Shown one piece after another: positions 52,823 to 63,856 of a DNA stretch of 64,000 nucleotides. The position numbers and the translations under genes were made by a program. Every line of letters begins with the position of its first letter. The first letter of the stretch is position 1. The DNA lies in contig NW_019091378.1 of the NCBI RefSeq assembly GCF_001949145.1, positions 735,986-799,985 of the forward strand, given 5' to 3'. The stretch comes from Acanthaster planci. Taxonomy: Eukaryota; Echinodermata; Asteroidea; Valvatida; Acanthasteridae. Under the pieces are notes generated by a model, which was not told the DNA's origin, ran no database searches, and saw nothing but the letters and a program-made list of their open reading frames with translations.

Positions 52823-53604
52823 ATGGAAACCGATAAAGATGATGAGGAAAGGAACAGCTTAGATGTGGACAAAGTAGAATTCCAAGAAGGGCAGAAGGGA
52901 AATCAGTCGGAGAACAAAGCAAATGATGAGGCTAAAGCCAAAAGGGGGGACTTACGGTCGGAGGTATCAGAGAAAGGCCAAACCATGGATCACCAAAATG
53001 GAGGGGATGTCACAGGTAGTGATGATCCACAGATGACGGAACAAGTAGATGAGAGAGAGAAAATAACAAACAAGGGAGAGGATGATGAGGTTTCAGGTGA
53101 AGAATTATCTGGAGGAGCAGACCAGGAGCAGAAGATGCAAACCTCCCAGCAGGATTGCAGTGAAACAAGTCGGTGCGATAAGTCGGTTAGAAATCGGAGT
53201 AGGTCAAAAATTAAAAGACCCAATGATAGAAATGACAAATTGACCACCGGAGCTGACAAGGGATCATCAAAGCAAACCCAAGCAATCATCGTGGACGTCA
53301 GCATCCCCCGGGTCACGCACACACCCCAGACGCGGGAGGGTCGCGCTGGTGGATCCGCATGGTCGGAGGGAACTGGTAATAACGGAAGCCGACAGGGAGG
53401 CGGGGTCTGTAAGAGCGTGGACTTCTCGGTGCCGGTGGGGATGGACGAGGTGGACGCTGAGCTGGCCCGGGTGGTCGGGGTCATGGCAGAAGAGCAGAGT
53501 TTGTTTGATCCCCATGAGTACGGGCGAGGGGCAACCACCAACACACCAGTCACTGTAATGACTGATTATGCAGAGAGGTTAGAAAACGATGTATACCAGG
53601 CCAA
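52823..53604 (+). CDS. Unknown-protein gene, coding exon 1
   Basis: Codes for the acidic residues 1-260 and two bases of residue 261. The proposed donor at 53605 is AA|GTTAAA, weak, but it gives the phase needed by exon 2. The frame stays open to 53752 with AT-rich, hydrophobic sequence unlike the rest, which supports splicing before that. Confidence 0.78.
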
Positions 53605-55773
53605 GTTAAAATATAAAAACCATTCTTCATTCCACCCACTTCCTTCTTCTCTGCTGCTTCTTTTTAGTTTTCATTTTTTTGGAATATTTGCAACATATTT
53701 TGACTTTTCATTTGTATCTAATCGAATATTCTACTATAAATTTCAAGTTTAAAAAATGTTGAATACATTAACGACTTTTTTAGACACAGAAATATCAGCA
53801 ACTAATCATGAATTTCAATCTGACATCTCAAGAAAGTTTGGTTATCTTTAGACGAAAAAAGTTTTCCTCTGGCACAAAACTAGACTTAAAAGTTTATAAA
53901 TGTGTGGTATCGAATTAAAAAAAAAAGCCCTTCAGGAAGAAAAGCCGTTTTGCAATTTATGTAAATTTTTTTGCTAATCTTATAAAGTATCATTTGTTTA
54001 AGCCAATTTCACGTTATGCTTATTTCACTTTAGGTTTGTAGTTTCAAATTACCTCAGTATGGTAAAATGTTGACAGAAAATAATGACACCTTTTTACTTG
54101 CTCATAAATAAAATGAGGAATTTTTAATTCGAATATGTCTTATTAGAAAAGTACATGTAATTACAAAGTGATGAACATTCCAAATTTGCTGCTGTTTTAT
54201 CTTTGTGATTGTAAACTTAGTTTTTTTCACATTGTTAGTCAAATTCAAGGACAAGGGATCACCACTCCCTCTAGGGAGAACATCTACCAGCATGCCCTCT
54301 CCATCATGAAGAAACGCTGCCAGAGCAGTCGCACCGTGATGTCAAATGCTCACTCCTCCTATTACCGGCCCAGGACGCCCGAGAAAGTCATCGAGGAAAA
54401 TGGGGCAACCTTTCCCAACTTCAGTCTGCCGACAGTGGTGGCCAACATGGACAAGCCGCCAATGGTGCAGACCTCAAACTGTGTTTTCTATGTGACACAG
54501 AGCAGACAGCATCCAATTGCCCCGGTCAAGGTAACGTCATCGTGCACCCCTTTTCCTAGATGTACGCTTAAGGGATCCGATGAAGGTATCCGATCTATTA
54601 TTTGAAGGTGTATTCCTTGAAAGTGCATTCTTTGAAGGTGCATTCCGTGAAGTTGTATGCTTTGAAGGTGTGCATTTTGCAGGTGTGGGCTTTAAAGGTG
54701 GAGAAAGTTGGTTTTTTTCCCTGTAATCAATATTTTCCATCCCATGTAGCATTTTGTGCCAAGTTGAAGTTTCCATTTTATGAGGTATGACAAATCCAGA
54801 GTTTTTAAAAAATGGATTCATTTTTTTCCAGACTTGGAAGGGTTATGAAGGGAATCTGTACTTCCAGCCAATGGTATGTAAGAAGGCCGATCTCACTCCA
54901 TCAACTACACCTAGAGAAAATGCTCTCAACAAAGCCACACGCAGAGCCTATTCCACTCCCATACTACAAGGCAAAACAGGGGACAACCAAATGACACATC
55001 TCCCACAGTTACCCAAGGCAGAAGGCTCTGCTGGTGATGATGCAACTCGATCAGCGCCCTCTGTTGTTGGCTCACGTTCGGTCTACAGCCAGAGTGCGAC
55101 AGCCCCGAAGCTGTCTTCTCGCAACAACGGTACGGCCAAGTCGCAGACCAGCACCGCTCGCCAGATGGCCCTCCTGGACAAGCAGGCTGTCCTGGGCCGG
55201 ATGGACTCCAACATCCGCGAGGACATCCGCTGGATCAGCGGCAGCGAGGCCATGGGCACGCTGCACCTGGGCGAGCTGCGGCTGATGCCGCGCTCCACGG
55301 CCCACTTCTACGACAATGCGGGCAAGCACCATCGGCTCCGCATCCAGCGGGGGCTGGTCAGTCACCGCCTGGCTGCCCACAACCAGTCACTGCCCACCCT
55401 GCTGGGGGTCCATGGTGGCCGGCTCAATGATGGCGCGGATGGTGTGGCCAAGACGGAGCACCTACAGTCTCAGTACCATGCCAGCAACGTGTCTCAGTCA
55501 TCAGATGACTACGACAGACACCTCTGCTCGCCCAACCTCTACGGCGGTTACTCTGGACCCTTCAGTTCCATCGAACAACTGCGGAGGGACAGCGCATCCA
55601 GCCATAGAAGAGCCGACAGCAGCTTGAGCCCTGACATGATACTCAAAGACGACTCCCTTCATTCATTGGCGTCAGTCTACAAGAACCCCAGGAATGTACC
55701 GTTGTACAGCAGTAAAGAGGTCCTGTTCAGAAATCGGGAGGCCCTTTTCTTGACAAGACCAACATACAGGTGA
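52823..55773 (+). CDS. Uncharacterised 671-residue protein (3 coding exons, complete)
   Basis: Exons 52823-53604, 54239-54530 and 54832-55773 join in frame (782+292+942 nt, 672 codons with the TGA stop). The ATG at 52823 follows an in-frame stop at 52805-52807 and is the first in frame. Residues 1-120 are acidic and rich in Glu, Asp, Gln and Lys; a basic patch, RNRSRSKIKRP, lies at 123-133 and could act as a nuclear localisation signal. Residues 200-260 (SVDFSVPVGMDEVDAELARV) look more ordered. The second exon carries YYRPRTPEKVIEENGATFP, the third starts TWKGYEGNLYFQP and contains REDIRWISGSEAMGTLHL and the end ALFLTRPTYR. No signal peptide, membrane segment or domain that I recognise. The GC-rich third exon with good codon structure argues for a real gene. 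Function unknown. The first donor (GTTAAA) is weak; exon 1 could use another site. Confidence 0.82.
54239..54530 (+). CDS. Unknown-protein gene, coding exon 2
   Basis: Acceptor TTCACATTGTTAG, donor GTAACG. Encodes QIQGQGITTPSRENIYQHAL through QSRQHPIAPVK (97 residues and one split codon). It is rich in Ser, Thr and Pro with a basic helix-like stretch, SIMKKRCQSSRTVM. Another acceptor a few codons downstream, at CAAATTCAAG, would change the frame and is not favoured. Confidence 0.82.
54832..55773 (+). CDS. Unknown-protein gene, coding exon 3 with stop
   Basis: Acceptor TTTTTTTCCAG then ACT TGG AAG in phase 0. It is 313 codons plus TGA. The stretch 55080-55450 is markedly richer in GC and CpG than its surroundings, and the antisense frames there are also open as a by-product. 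Ser-rich segments alternate with likely ordered ones (MDSNIREDIRWISGSEAM; HHRLRIQRGLVSHRLAAH). Confidence 0.9.
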   Translation, partial: TWKGYEGNLYFQPMVCKKADLTPSTTPRENALNKATRRAYSTPILQGKTGDNQMTHLPQLPKAEGSAGDDATRSAPSVVGSRSVYSQSATAPKLSSRNNGTAKSQTSTARQMALLDKQAVLGRMDSNIREDIRWISGSEAMGTLHLGELRLMPRSTAHFYDNAGKHHRLRIQRGLVSHRLAAHNQSLPTLLGVHGGRLNDGADGVAKTEHLQSQYHASNVSQSSDDYDRHLCSPNLYGGYSGPFSSIEQLRRDSASSHRRADSSLSPDMILKDDSLHSLASVYKNPRNVPLYSSKEVLFRNREALFLTRPTYR

Positions 55774-56691
55774 CATTGACACAATGCAGAAGTGAAGCAT
55801 TGTCACCATCATAAAATACTGCTCTCACAGCAAGCCTTTAACATCGTAGTGTCCCTTTAAAAAAAACCAACCAATTTCATTTGAAATCAGTGATTGCAGT
55901 GCATATTTCTAGTCTACAGGGTATGCTTGTGAATATGTTTATTACAAATTTTATTACAAGTGCCTGCTGTGCAGAAAAGTCATGGTGTTTCATTTAAAGA
56001 CTGACGCTATTTTTTGACATGAATTAGGCTTTCACTTTTTCATACTTGGCAGAAGTTGTTTCGAAGACCATAACGTGGATACAGTGCTCATATTGTGCAT
56101 TTCACATCCGTCTAAATGGCTGCTGCGGTGTTCAAATCAAACAACACTAACTTACAATACACTGCAGATTATTTGTACTGAGGTAACTCCAAGCAGCTGT
56201 TGCCAAGAGAAGCCATTCTTAGTTTCCTCAGCTGAGGCTGACGTTGGGGCTGAAACATGTATATGACAAGAAGTTACCTCCACAGTGGTTTGCCACACAC
56301 CCCCAGATGCCTAGCTCATGAATCTTGCATTACACACCACTGCAAGGAGTCCACAGTTCTAAGTTCTATCAGCAGTGGGGTGAAGCAGAACTAATTCTTC
56401 CACATACAAATACTAAGGTTTGACTGACTCTGAGTTGACATGACTTCACTGACTTTCTATACGTGCACGCTGTCCGTGCAGGCACGTGCATGTTCCAGAG
56501 TTGCGGAAACCGCACGTGAATTGTATCAAGTTCACACAGCTCAGACCAAATTGTTATTGAATGCCAACTTGCCAAATGGTATTCAGTAGAGACCACTGCA
56601 ATGCTGATTACAGGCATAGTGATTGTAGCAACTCATAATTCATGATGTGCCAAAATGTATTTATTGTGAAATTGCAAGAACATTTCACCAG
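55774..56691 (+). other. Probable 3' UTR of the unknown-protein gene
   Basis: Sequence from the stop to the first AATAAA. No coding frame or clear repeat is seen. Confidence 0.5.
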
Positions 56692-56697
56692 AATAAA
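56692..56697 (+). terminator. Candidate polyadenylation signal of the unknown-protein gene
   Basis: AATAAA about 920 bp after the stop codon at 55773, followed by a GT-rich stretch (GTGTATGT). It is the first canonical signal noticed downstream on this strand. Confidence 0.5.
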
Positions 56698-56869
56698 TGT
56701 GTATGTACAACTTATCAAGTATCCTGCTGCCGTGTTTCAATTGTGAAAAAAGACTACATGTATTTCTTTTCTTCGTTTTTCCCCCAATTAATTTTGTTCC
56801 AAGTCAGAAATAAGGTCAGAGGTAAAAAAAAAAAATCACAACACAAAACATTTCAACTCAAATCTCATA

Positions 56870-56875
56870 TTTATT
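56870..56875 (-). terminator. Candidate polyadenylation signal, minus strand
   Basis: AATAAA on the minus strand (TTTATT on plus). It faces the signal of the convergent gene about 170 bp away. Confidence 0.45.
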
Positions 56876-59680
56876 TGTAGGAAAGCAAAAACACATCTGT
56901 ACAGATATTTTATTCAACTCGGAAATGCAGTGACAAGGTATCTTACAGAAAAAGGCACTAAGATCTAGAACGTTACAGAATCCATACGTGTAGCACAAAC
57001 AGAAAATAAAGGCCAGAAAAAGAAATCTCGGTGACAAAGTCTACACGAATTGATACTGGATACAATCAGTTATCTATTCAAAGTGCAGTCATCGGACATG
57101 CCCCTGTAAGCCAACCGAGAGCAAACTATGGAATGGTGGCAGCAATTGCATACTTTCTGGGGTCCGCTAAACAGCGGTCGCCTGGCAACCGGTCTCGTCG
57201 ACGCTCGACCGATTGGAGTCACTTTAGCCCACTTCACGAGGATGGTCTAGTTCAACACAACAGATACAGCTGACAGGCTTAATTGCTGAGCAAACACTAG
57301 CCAGCCATTCGGGTCAAACCATGCCATTGTATTGAGATTAATTCTTCCTGGAAATTTTTGCGCTCATAATATATTTCGTGCCACAAGACAAGGGGGGGGA
57401 GTTTTACAGTGAAATTTGGCAGAATTTATTGCAGTGATGCCTTGGAGACCAGTGTTCATGATAGATCAGTCAGGTGTGGGGTGTTGACTGCACTATTTCC
57501 TGTGAGGTTGTGGCACATGCTTGGATATATTGCATAGAAAAGAATCCATACCAAGCAATCATGTGAATAAATACCGCTGGATTGTACCTTGACACCTAAA
57601 TTTTTTTGGTTTTCAATTCATATGAATGGAAAACAGTCGTACATAGAACATCAGGAAACGGTTGCCTGTACAACTATCAAACAGAAGTTAACATTTCATA
57701 AAAATTCCACAAAACGGCTAAAATTCACAGCCATTACTACAAACAAACCTGATTCCCTCCCTTCTGCATCACATACCAATGAGTTCTGTGGAGAGCAAAC
57801 ATGGAACGATTTCTGTTTACAAACAAATGAGAAACTTGACACAGATCTATACATTTCAATGGCTTCTGTACATCGCAAATTGAGATAAACCACACGTCAC
57901 TGTTTGGGTATAAAAGCCCGGCAGGGTGGCAAGCTGGGGGGTATCATATCTCTGTTTGGTCTTTAACACAATACTAGTGGCATTGTAGCAAATTTCTGTA
58001 TGTCCTCTTATCCATTACTTCGCAGACTCGAAGCAACTTCAGTACCCAATGGATGAACTGAACGACGGGTTTCCTTGTGAAGTGAGCCCCCGTGTGACAA
58101 ACAGCAAGAGTCTGGCTTGCTGCCTAAGCCCACACGGTAGCAAATCAGGCCACAGAGTGCGCTGCTACAGTAAAGGAGTACTTGATTCTGCACGAGTAAA
58201 CTGTTACCGAGACCATCCATGTATTTGAATATTAAAAGGCACCTAAAAGTAAATAACTGACACATTTTCTTGTGCACTCATTACAAATGAGAACCAGAAA
58301 TATACGTTTACAACATATCATCGGTTCTATACCATTCACAGATGTTTATGCAATTCCAATATTTTTTTCCCTGTAAAATTCCACTCCAGGCTCTCTCTGC
58401 ACACACTTTCCTTTCCAGATGATATTCACATTTTGATTCTACAAAACTGCTAGAGCAATGTTGTTAAGTCGACAAAAATCTCTCCTTTTCATGGACTTCA
58501 CAAATGTACTGAACAATTCCCATTTTAATCCCTTAAGGATAACACATACATTTTTGTATACTTAGGTGACCAGTCTACACTTTCCGTTGGGACCTGATGA
58601 ATTCTGGAGGACTTGGGAGTGTCAGGTTTAAGAAGAAAAATCCTTAAATTATATAAGTGCTGTAAGGTGAAATTTTCACCCCATGAGGGATGGACTCACT
58701 TGTCACAATGCACTTGACTTGGTACAACAACAATGATAACAGGTGCACTGAGAACCCAATTTTATGAGAGTCCAAACTTCGCTCAACACCAGTTTCCACG
58801 TGAAACAGGTGTGGACTTACAACACCACAGCAAAATCTTCTGCTACAGTTTGAAATTGTTCAACTCCAGCAAATTTTGGCTGCAAGTTTTTTTTTTTTTT
58901 TGAAAAGTCAACACTTCTTCACATAAACTGTGAGTACCAATCCTCTCTAACTTTTTCCCAAAAGTAACTTTTCAAAGAACTTAACTCCAGACCTAGAAAC
59001 TTTCTTGTTCTCATAAACTAGAGGAACATTGCACACTGGAAAAAAATGTAATCCATACATTCATCTAAGAAACAAAAATTAATCTTCTGTAAACTGAAAA
59101 TTAAGAGGAGAAACAAAACCTTTGGTTAAATCCCCAACACAACAATGTTTAATTTTATTCTGGAAGTTCTATAAAGCTCAACATAACTATAAAACACTCG
59201 TGGAAATCAAACGCATCAATCAACTATCAATTACACAAAATATGAGAGGTTTGGATTATACAGCAGACAATGACTAGCAGGAATAATTTATTCCAACCTC
59301 ACATTAGATCCACATGAACACTAGTCTTGGCCCAAGACGTCAGTGATCCATAGTTGTTTTATTTCTGCTAAGGAGTGCCCTCCCACAACTAGTTAGTGTG
59401 AGCTGGTGCACAGTCTAATTATGAGTCGTTGGGGGCGCACTATGCACGGTGTCCGCTATCAAGCACTAACGTCTTGAAAACAAGACCACATGAACACTTG
59501 TTTCTGGTTGGCAAATTTCTGTACATTTCTACATGTACATCTCTGGTCATTTCTACTCCAAGCAGTTAAATTTTTTTTTTCAGCTCAAGCAAGATACAAA
59601 TGACATTTACTCCAGAACACCGGGAACCATTAAAGTTTGCACAATGGTCAGTCATCACAAATCAGCTGCCCAAATTTATA

Positions 59681-59865
59681 CAGTCAACTCTCGTTATAAA
59701 GAACACCGTTATGACAAAATAATGTTACAAAGAACAGATTTCAAGAATCCCAATTTCTTGGTTTCGTATGTTTTTTCTTTGTTTTTCCACTCCTTTTATC
59801 ACCAAGTCCTGGTTATTACAAGGTAATATGTCTGGTCCCTGCAGCTTTGGTATGAGAGTCGACAG
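59681..59865. mobile_element. TA-flanked MITE in the 3' UTR
   Basis: 185 bp between TA at 59679-59680 and 59866-59867. Left end CAGTCAACTCTCGTTATAAA, right end (reverse complement) CTGTCGACTCTCATACCAAA. The left end goes on into AGAACACCG, similar to the element at 4393, so the two may be related pogo-type elements. Confidence 0.65.
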
Positions 59866-61791
59866 TACTAATTAGCCAGTTCTCAATACTGAGGGTGAGA
59901 CAAGAACAAAAAAGAAACTTTACATCTAAACATGGATGTAAATCAATTTAATTTACGTTCTACTGCCCAAAGCATAGTCCAACGAGTCGGTATACCAATG
60001 TACACGTGTTCTCTCTGCATCATTCACAAATACACATGTACAATTGCTTCATTTTATAGTTTTCAGTGCAACATTTCAACTTTATCTATTTTATTGTGAA
60101 AGCCCTCTGTTAATATATGGAACGTGTCCTATAAGCATACATGTCAGATTGTGTAAAAAATGCAGCAACTGCTTTGCAATAGCAAACAGAGTGTTCACGA
60201 CTTCACATCTGAAGGAATAACTAAAAGAAATACGGCAGTCAAGTTTCTTGAGCATATCAAACATTTTTCCCCCTTTTCAACATGCAAAGTGACATACAAA
60301 ATGTTTTGAATACAATATAAAAGACAATTTTATAGTCTTATAATCACTTCCGCAGACAAACACAGGACAAATGACAATAGTCTTTTTTTCTTTACAATTT
60401 TACAACAGCAACTTCAATTAGATTTCCTTGTCTGAATGGACGGGATCTAATCATATCAGATTTTTCCTGCAAAGACTTCCACATTACATAGCACTGGATT
60501 GATCTGTACAGTTTTCCACTACATACACACAGGCTTGGAATAAGGCTTCACACCATATACAGACTGTACTCAAAAAGCAATTTTTTTTAATAAGTATTTT
60601 TGGTTAGAATTTTTATCAGCTTTTATCTTTTTTTTTTCTTTGCCGTAATTTACAAATTCTACTTTTTCATACATGCTCACACCGCTGAGGCACCAATTTT
60701 TTACATTTGGTTAACAGGTGGTTAACTGACAGAAGTCAGAAACCAACGTCACACAAACGGTGTAGAAAAAAGGAATGTGAAACATTTTTCCCCTCCAAAT
60801 GCATAGGAATAGTTTACAGCAATACATTTCTCTTCAAAGAATGGACTGTATTATTAACAAACAGAACACACAGGGAATTCAAATAACTCCTCAAACATTT
60901 CATAGACCATCAAACTGTAACTGCTTTGGTACAGGCACATATATTTTTTTTGGCCAGTATTTTGTTAAACACTGTAGCATAAACAAACTAAATTACAAAA
61001 TTCTCAATACAACTGCTCTTGAATGTAGGTCGAAGAGGAAAATTACTTACAACCTGATGCAGAGGTCCAATCGCGCCATGTTTCCCAAGCTTTTGAACTC
61101 TCAAGCAGCAAAACCAGCTTTGCTCTGGTTTTACACTGCGGCACAGTGCTTCAAAACCGTACCAAGCTTTCACTTACAGCTCACAACTCACAAACGTGAC
61201 AGCGTGATGGGAAACACGACGCCATTGAAATGCAACAATAACTCCCTGGGCTCCATTACTAGGGGCCTTCAGCAAACACCTCCAAAATCCACTACGCTGC
61301 AGGAATCCAAGTGAAGTGGCACGCTCTTTGCACGTGACGCTTCAAGGAGCAACAACCCCGTGTAGAGTTAAAAATGAAGGGGCTCTAGCTTACCTAATTC
61401 TTACAAAACAACTCCCAGCGAATTTGAATGGATTTGGAATGCTTACAATCCGTAATCTCTCAACACACCACCATTAATGCTGTCAATGTCCCTGACACTG
61501 TCTTGTGCTTCGTACCTCATATTTATCAGCAATGTGACACAATTATCACACTGCTGAAAACTGCAACCATGCAGCCCTTTATTAAGAATAAAACTGTCTC
61601 CTCTCGTTCTTAAACCTAAATTCTACAAGTGCTAAAATATATTCCCGAGGGCGTGACTGGGATCAACCTTCCTACAATCCTGGAAGATCTTTGGAACCAA
61701 GTAGAGAATTTCAAAGGGTCCGGGCAATTTATAACTGATGCTGGAGTGTTTGACACAAACGGGTTTCAACCTTGAAGCAACTCTCCAAAGA

Positions 61792-62037
61792 CTACGTACC
61801 ATTCTCTTGGACGTCTGTGACGGCGTCTGGTTGGACAGCGTCCAGTCTGGTAGCCTCCTGCGTTGTTGCGTCACCGCCCCCACTTGTCAAGACGGGAGCG
61901 CCGTTGGCCGTGGGCGGTTCCTTCAAGGCTGTGGGGTCGCCAGCAAGGGCCGCCTCCCCTGAGACGATGGTGTCAATGATGCTCTGTAGGACTGCAGAGG
62001 GGGCTTGTTCCTCCGACGCTTTGCTGTTAATATCAAC
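61792..62037 (-). CDS. Acidic-protein gene, last coding exon with stop
   Basis: Acceptor CTGTCTTCTTGTAG then VDINSKASEEQAPSAVLQSI in phase 0, 81 codons and TAG at 61794-61792. VLQSIIDTIVSGEAALAG may form a short helix; the rest is Pro/Thr/Ala-rich. Confidence 0.85.
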   Translation of the reverse strand, partial: VDINSKASEEQAPSAVLQSIIDTIVSGEAALAGDPTALKEPPTANGAPVLTSGGGDATTQEATRLDAVQPDAVTDVQENGT

Positions 62038-63856
62038 CTACAAGAAGACAGAGTGGATGATGTCTGTGTGTCCTTCTGACTTTTTGTGGAATAAGATTTA
62101 AGGGGCTAACTTCCCAGAGCTGGTAAGCACACCAACACCCGAGTAATCAAACCTCTAAAAATGCAGAATTTAGACTCACAAATCCTGAAATCTGGAAAAA
62201 CTGGCAAAATCACATCCCTGGTAAGTTTTAGTGGGGATCTGATTGCATGACGACCCGCGTACATGTTGATAGCATAACAAAAACCTAAAATCCTGCAATT
62301 TGCTTCCCTGGAGGAGTAGCAGGCCATCATAAGCATTTTAAAAATTAGCTTCATCTCATTGCACCTCGCCATTTCTCTCACCTCGGCCAGGCTGGTCATC
62401 TTGGGCGGCAGGTCATCAATGGTGACCTCCTCGTCGTCGGCCTCCATGCTCCCATTGGGCAGGCCAGAGGCATCCGGGGGTTGGGCCTGGGGTTCCCTTT
62501 CTGGCCCGGTCGTGGCTGAGTCGTCTTCAGCATTGCCTTCTGCCTTTGGTGTGGCCATGTGGGTGGAGTCTGGCTCTGCACTTGGTTCTGAACTCTGTCA
62601 TGGTGACAAGGAAGCAGGTAGCATTAGCAACCAAGGCTCTATTAACCCTAGTTCTCGAGGCGACAGAGAAGTTCCGTGAGCAAAGGGTTAGGGTTAGTGT
62701 GCTTGATAGATCATGCAGCTCTCTATCTGCTTGCTATGCATCCATGTAAAAATTGCTTTTTATAAATCACGCAAACCTGAGTTGGAAAAGGATAAATCTT
62801 TACACTTGCTGAATGTGTACTTGCAATAAATCTGCATTTAAAACTTAACTGAGCTGCACACCCCCATTGGTAACAGTGTTGAATTGCTGCGTGTATGCAT
62901 GAAACATTTGAAACAAAACATGGCGACGTGTTTTGTGTAACAATCTGCGTGCAAAACTTCCACTACCAGGAGCATTTCTCAAATCCACCTCGGTGCAGGA
63001 AACTGCCAAGTTGTGCTTCCAAGTCACTTCAAAGTCATACAAAGCCTCACAGAGGATCATGAAGGATCTTGGAGGGTCAGTGATAATGAGGTGCACATCT
63101 TGGAGGGTTCTCCCTCAAACCTGCTGCTGTACTCGACCCATCCTCCGATCTTAGTCCTTGTTCCCCACAACTGACTGACCTCTTCGGTAATTACAGAAGG
63201 AACAAAAGGCGACCCACCTGGTTGTTTTCCTGAGCAGTTGCAGCCCCTATGCTCGTAATGGTCTCGTCCTCTCTAGCACTGAGCTCATCATATTCGTCGT
63301 CATCCTCGCCACTGCCAAGACTGAAAAAAAGGAGGGGAAATTTGGATTTAAATCCACTGGTTGATGAAAACATTTCATCCATCGAGTAATGGGCTGGGAC
63401 AGGCCGTACCAGGCATGATGATCACCAAGACACACTCAAAGTTTCAGGGTTTCATCAAAGTTCCAGGGTTTAACCAACAGAGCCAGGAAATACTTACTAC
63501 GTGACAGCATTTGTCTCGCTCATTGACAACTCAATCTTAACTTGGTCTTTACTTAAAGCACTCTCACTGTCTCTGTGGTACAAACAACAAATTTGGATTT
63601 GTTCGTGAAATTGGAACACAATTTGCACATTCAGCTAAAATGAAATTTATTATCAATGAGTTTCTGGCATCACAAAGTTCAAACGGTATTTAAGTTTAAC
63701 TGGTCTGTTGTAATCTAGCAAAGGTAAAATCTACCTGGTACCGCCGCAATTGCTTTTTTTCTGTATTTTCAATACCTATTTAGTGCAGATTCGTACGGAC
63801 ACTTACTCGTCTCGGTCGCTTGCCTCCAACTTGCGAGCCAAGTCATCATCTCTGGT
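61792..63856 (-). CDS. Uncharacterised acidic protein, C-terminal 228 residues (5 exons, partial)
   Basis: Exons 63807-63856, 63498-63572, 63218-63320, 62382-62594 and 61792-62037 join in frame to 229 codons with TAG. All borders are GT/AG and phases agree at every junction. The visible part starts TRDDDLARKLEASDRD, continues KDQVKIELSMSETNAVTYLG, then the acidic stretch SGEDDDEYDELSARED, a Pro/Glu/Ala-rich disordered segment, EEVTIDDLPPKMTSLAE, and ends AVTDVQENGT. No folded domain is recognised; composition suggests a disordered, phosphorylatable regulatory tail. The gene continues beyond the right edge. One caution: the last codons overlap a possible donor (AATG|GTACGT), so the TAG might be skipped in some transcripts. 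Confidence 0.85.
62382..62594 (-). CDS. Acidic-protein gene, fourth visible exon
   Basis: Acceptor GTCACCATGACAG, donor GTGAGA, 213 nt, phase 0 at both ends. Starts SSEPSAEPDSTHMATPKAEG, is rich in Pro, Glu, Ala and Asp, and ends EEVTIDDLPPKMTSLAE, the most motif-like part. The frame stays open past the donor to 62106, but that part looks non-coding. Confidence 0.87.
63218..63320 (-). CDS. Acidic-protein gene, third visible exon
   Basis: Acceptor CCTTTTTTTCAG, donor GTGGGT, 103 nt: completes Tyr, then LGSGEDDDEYDELSAREDET and ITSIGAATAQENNQ. The run of Asp and Glu with a Tyr is the most acidic part of the protein. Confidence 0.87.
63498..63572 (-). CDS. Acidic-protein gene, second visible exon
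   Basis: Acceptor TTTGTACCACAG, donor GTAAGT, 75 nt: completes Glu, then DSESALSKDQVKIELSMSET NAVT and two bases of a split Tyr. Length is a multiple of three and both borders are phase 2, so skipping it would be in frame. Confidence 0.82.
63807..63856 (-). CDS. Acidic-protein gene, first visible exon
   Basis: Acceptor TTTCATTTGCAG, donor GTAAGT, 50 nt: TRDDDLARKLEASDRD plus two bases of a split Glu. Charged and helix-prone. It begins in phase 0, so upstream exons lie beyond the window. Confidence 0.82.

Larger units (their letters stand above)
56870..61791 (-). other. Probable long 3' UTR of the acidic-protein gene
   Basis: About 4.9 kb after the stop, with no coding frame, few TACATGTA motifs and only one small transposon (59681-59865), unlike the introns elsewhere. 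A minus-strand AATAAA at 56870-56875 is the last before the convergent gene. Several other AATAAA copies on the same strand (for example near 57.42, 59.15 and 60.09 kb) could give shorter forms. Inferred from position and composition only. Confidence 0.5.

Noticed and set aside
52990-53553. Minus-strand open frame of 187 codons opposite exon 1 of the unknown-protein gene
   Set aside because: Antisense by-product of a Glu/Asp/Ser-rich coding exon; composition (Ser, Pro, Thr) is the complement of it and no splice sites or homologues are seen.
55034-55627. Further open frames on both strands over the third exon of the unknown-protein gene
   Set aside because: Caused by high GC content of this exon; the frame ending at 55773 is the one joined by good splice sites.
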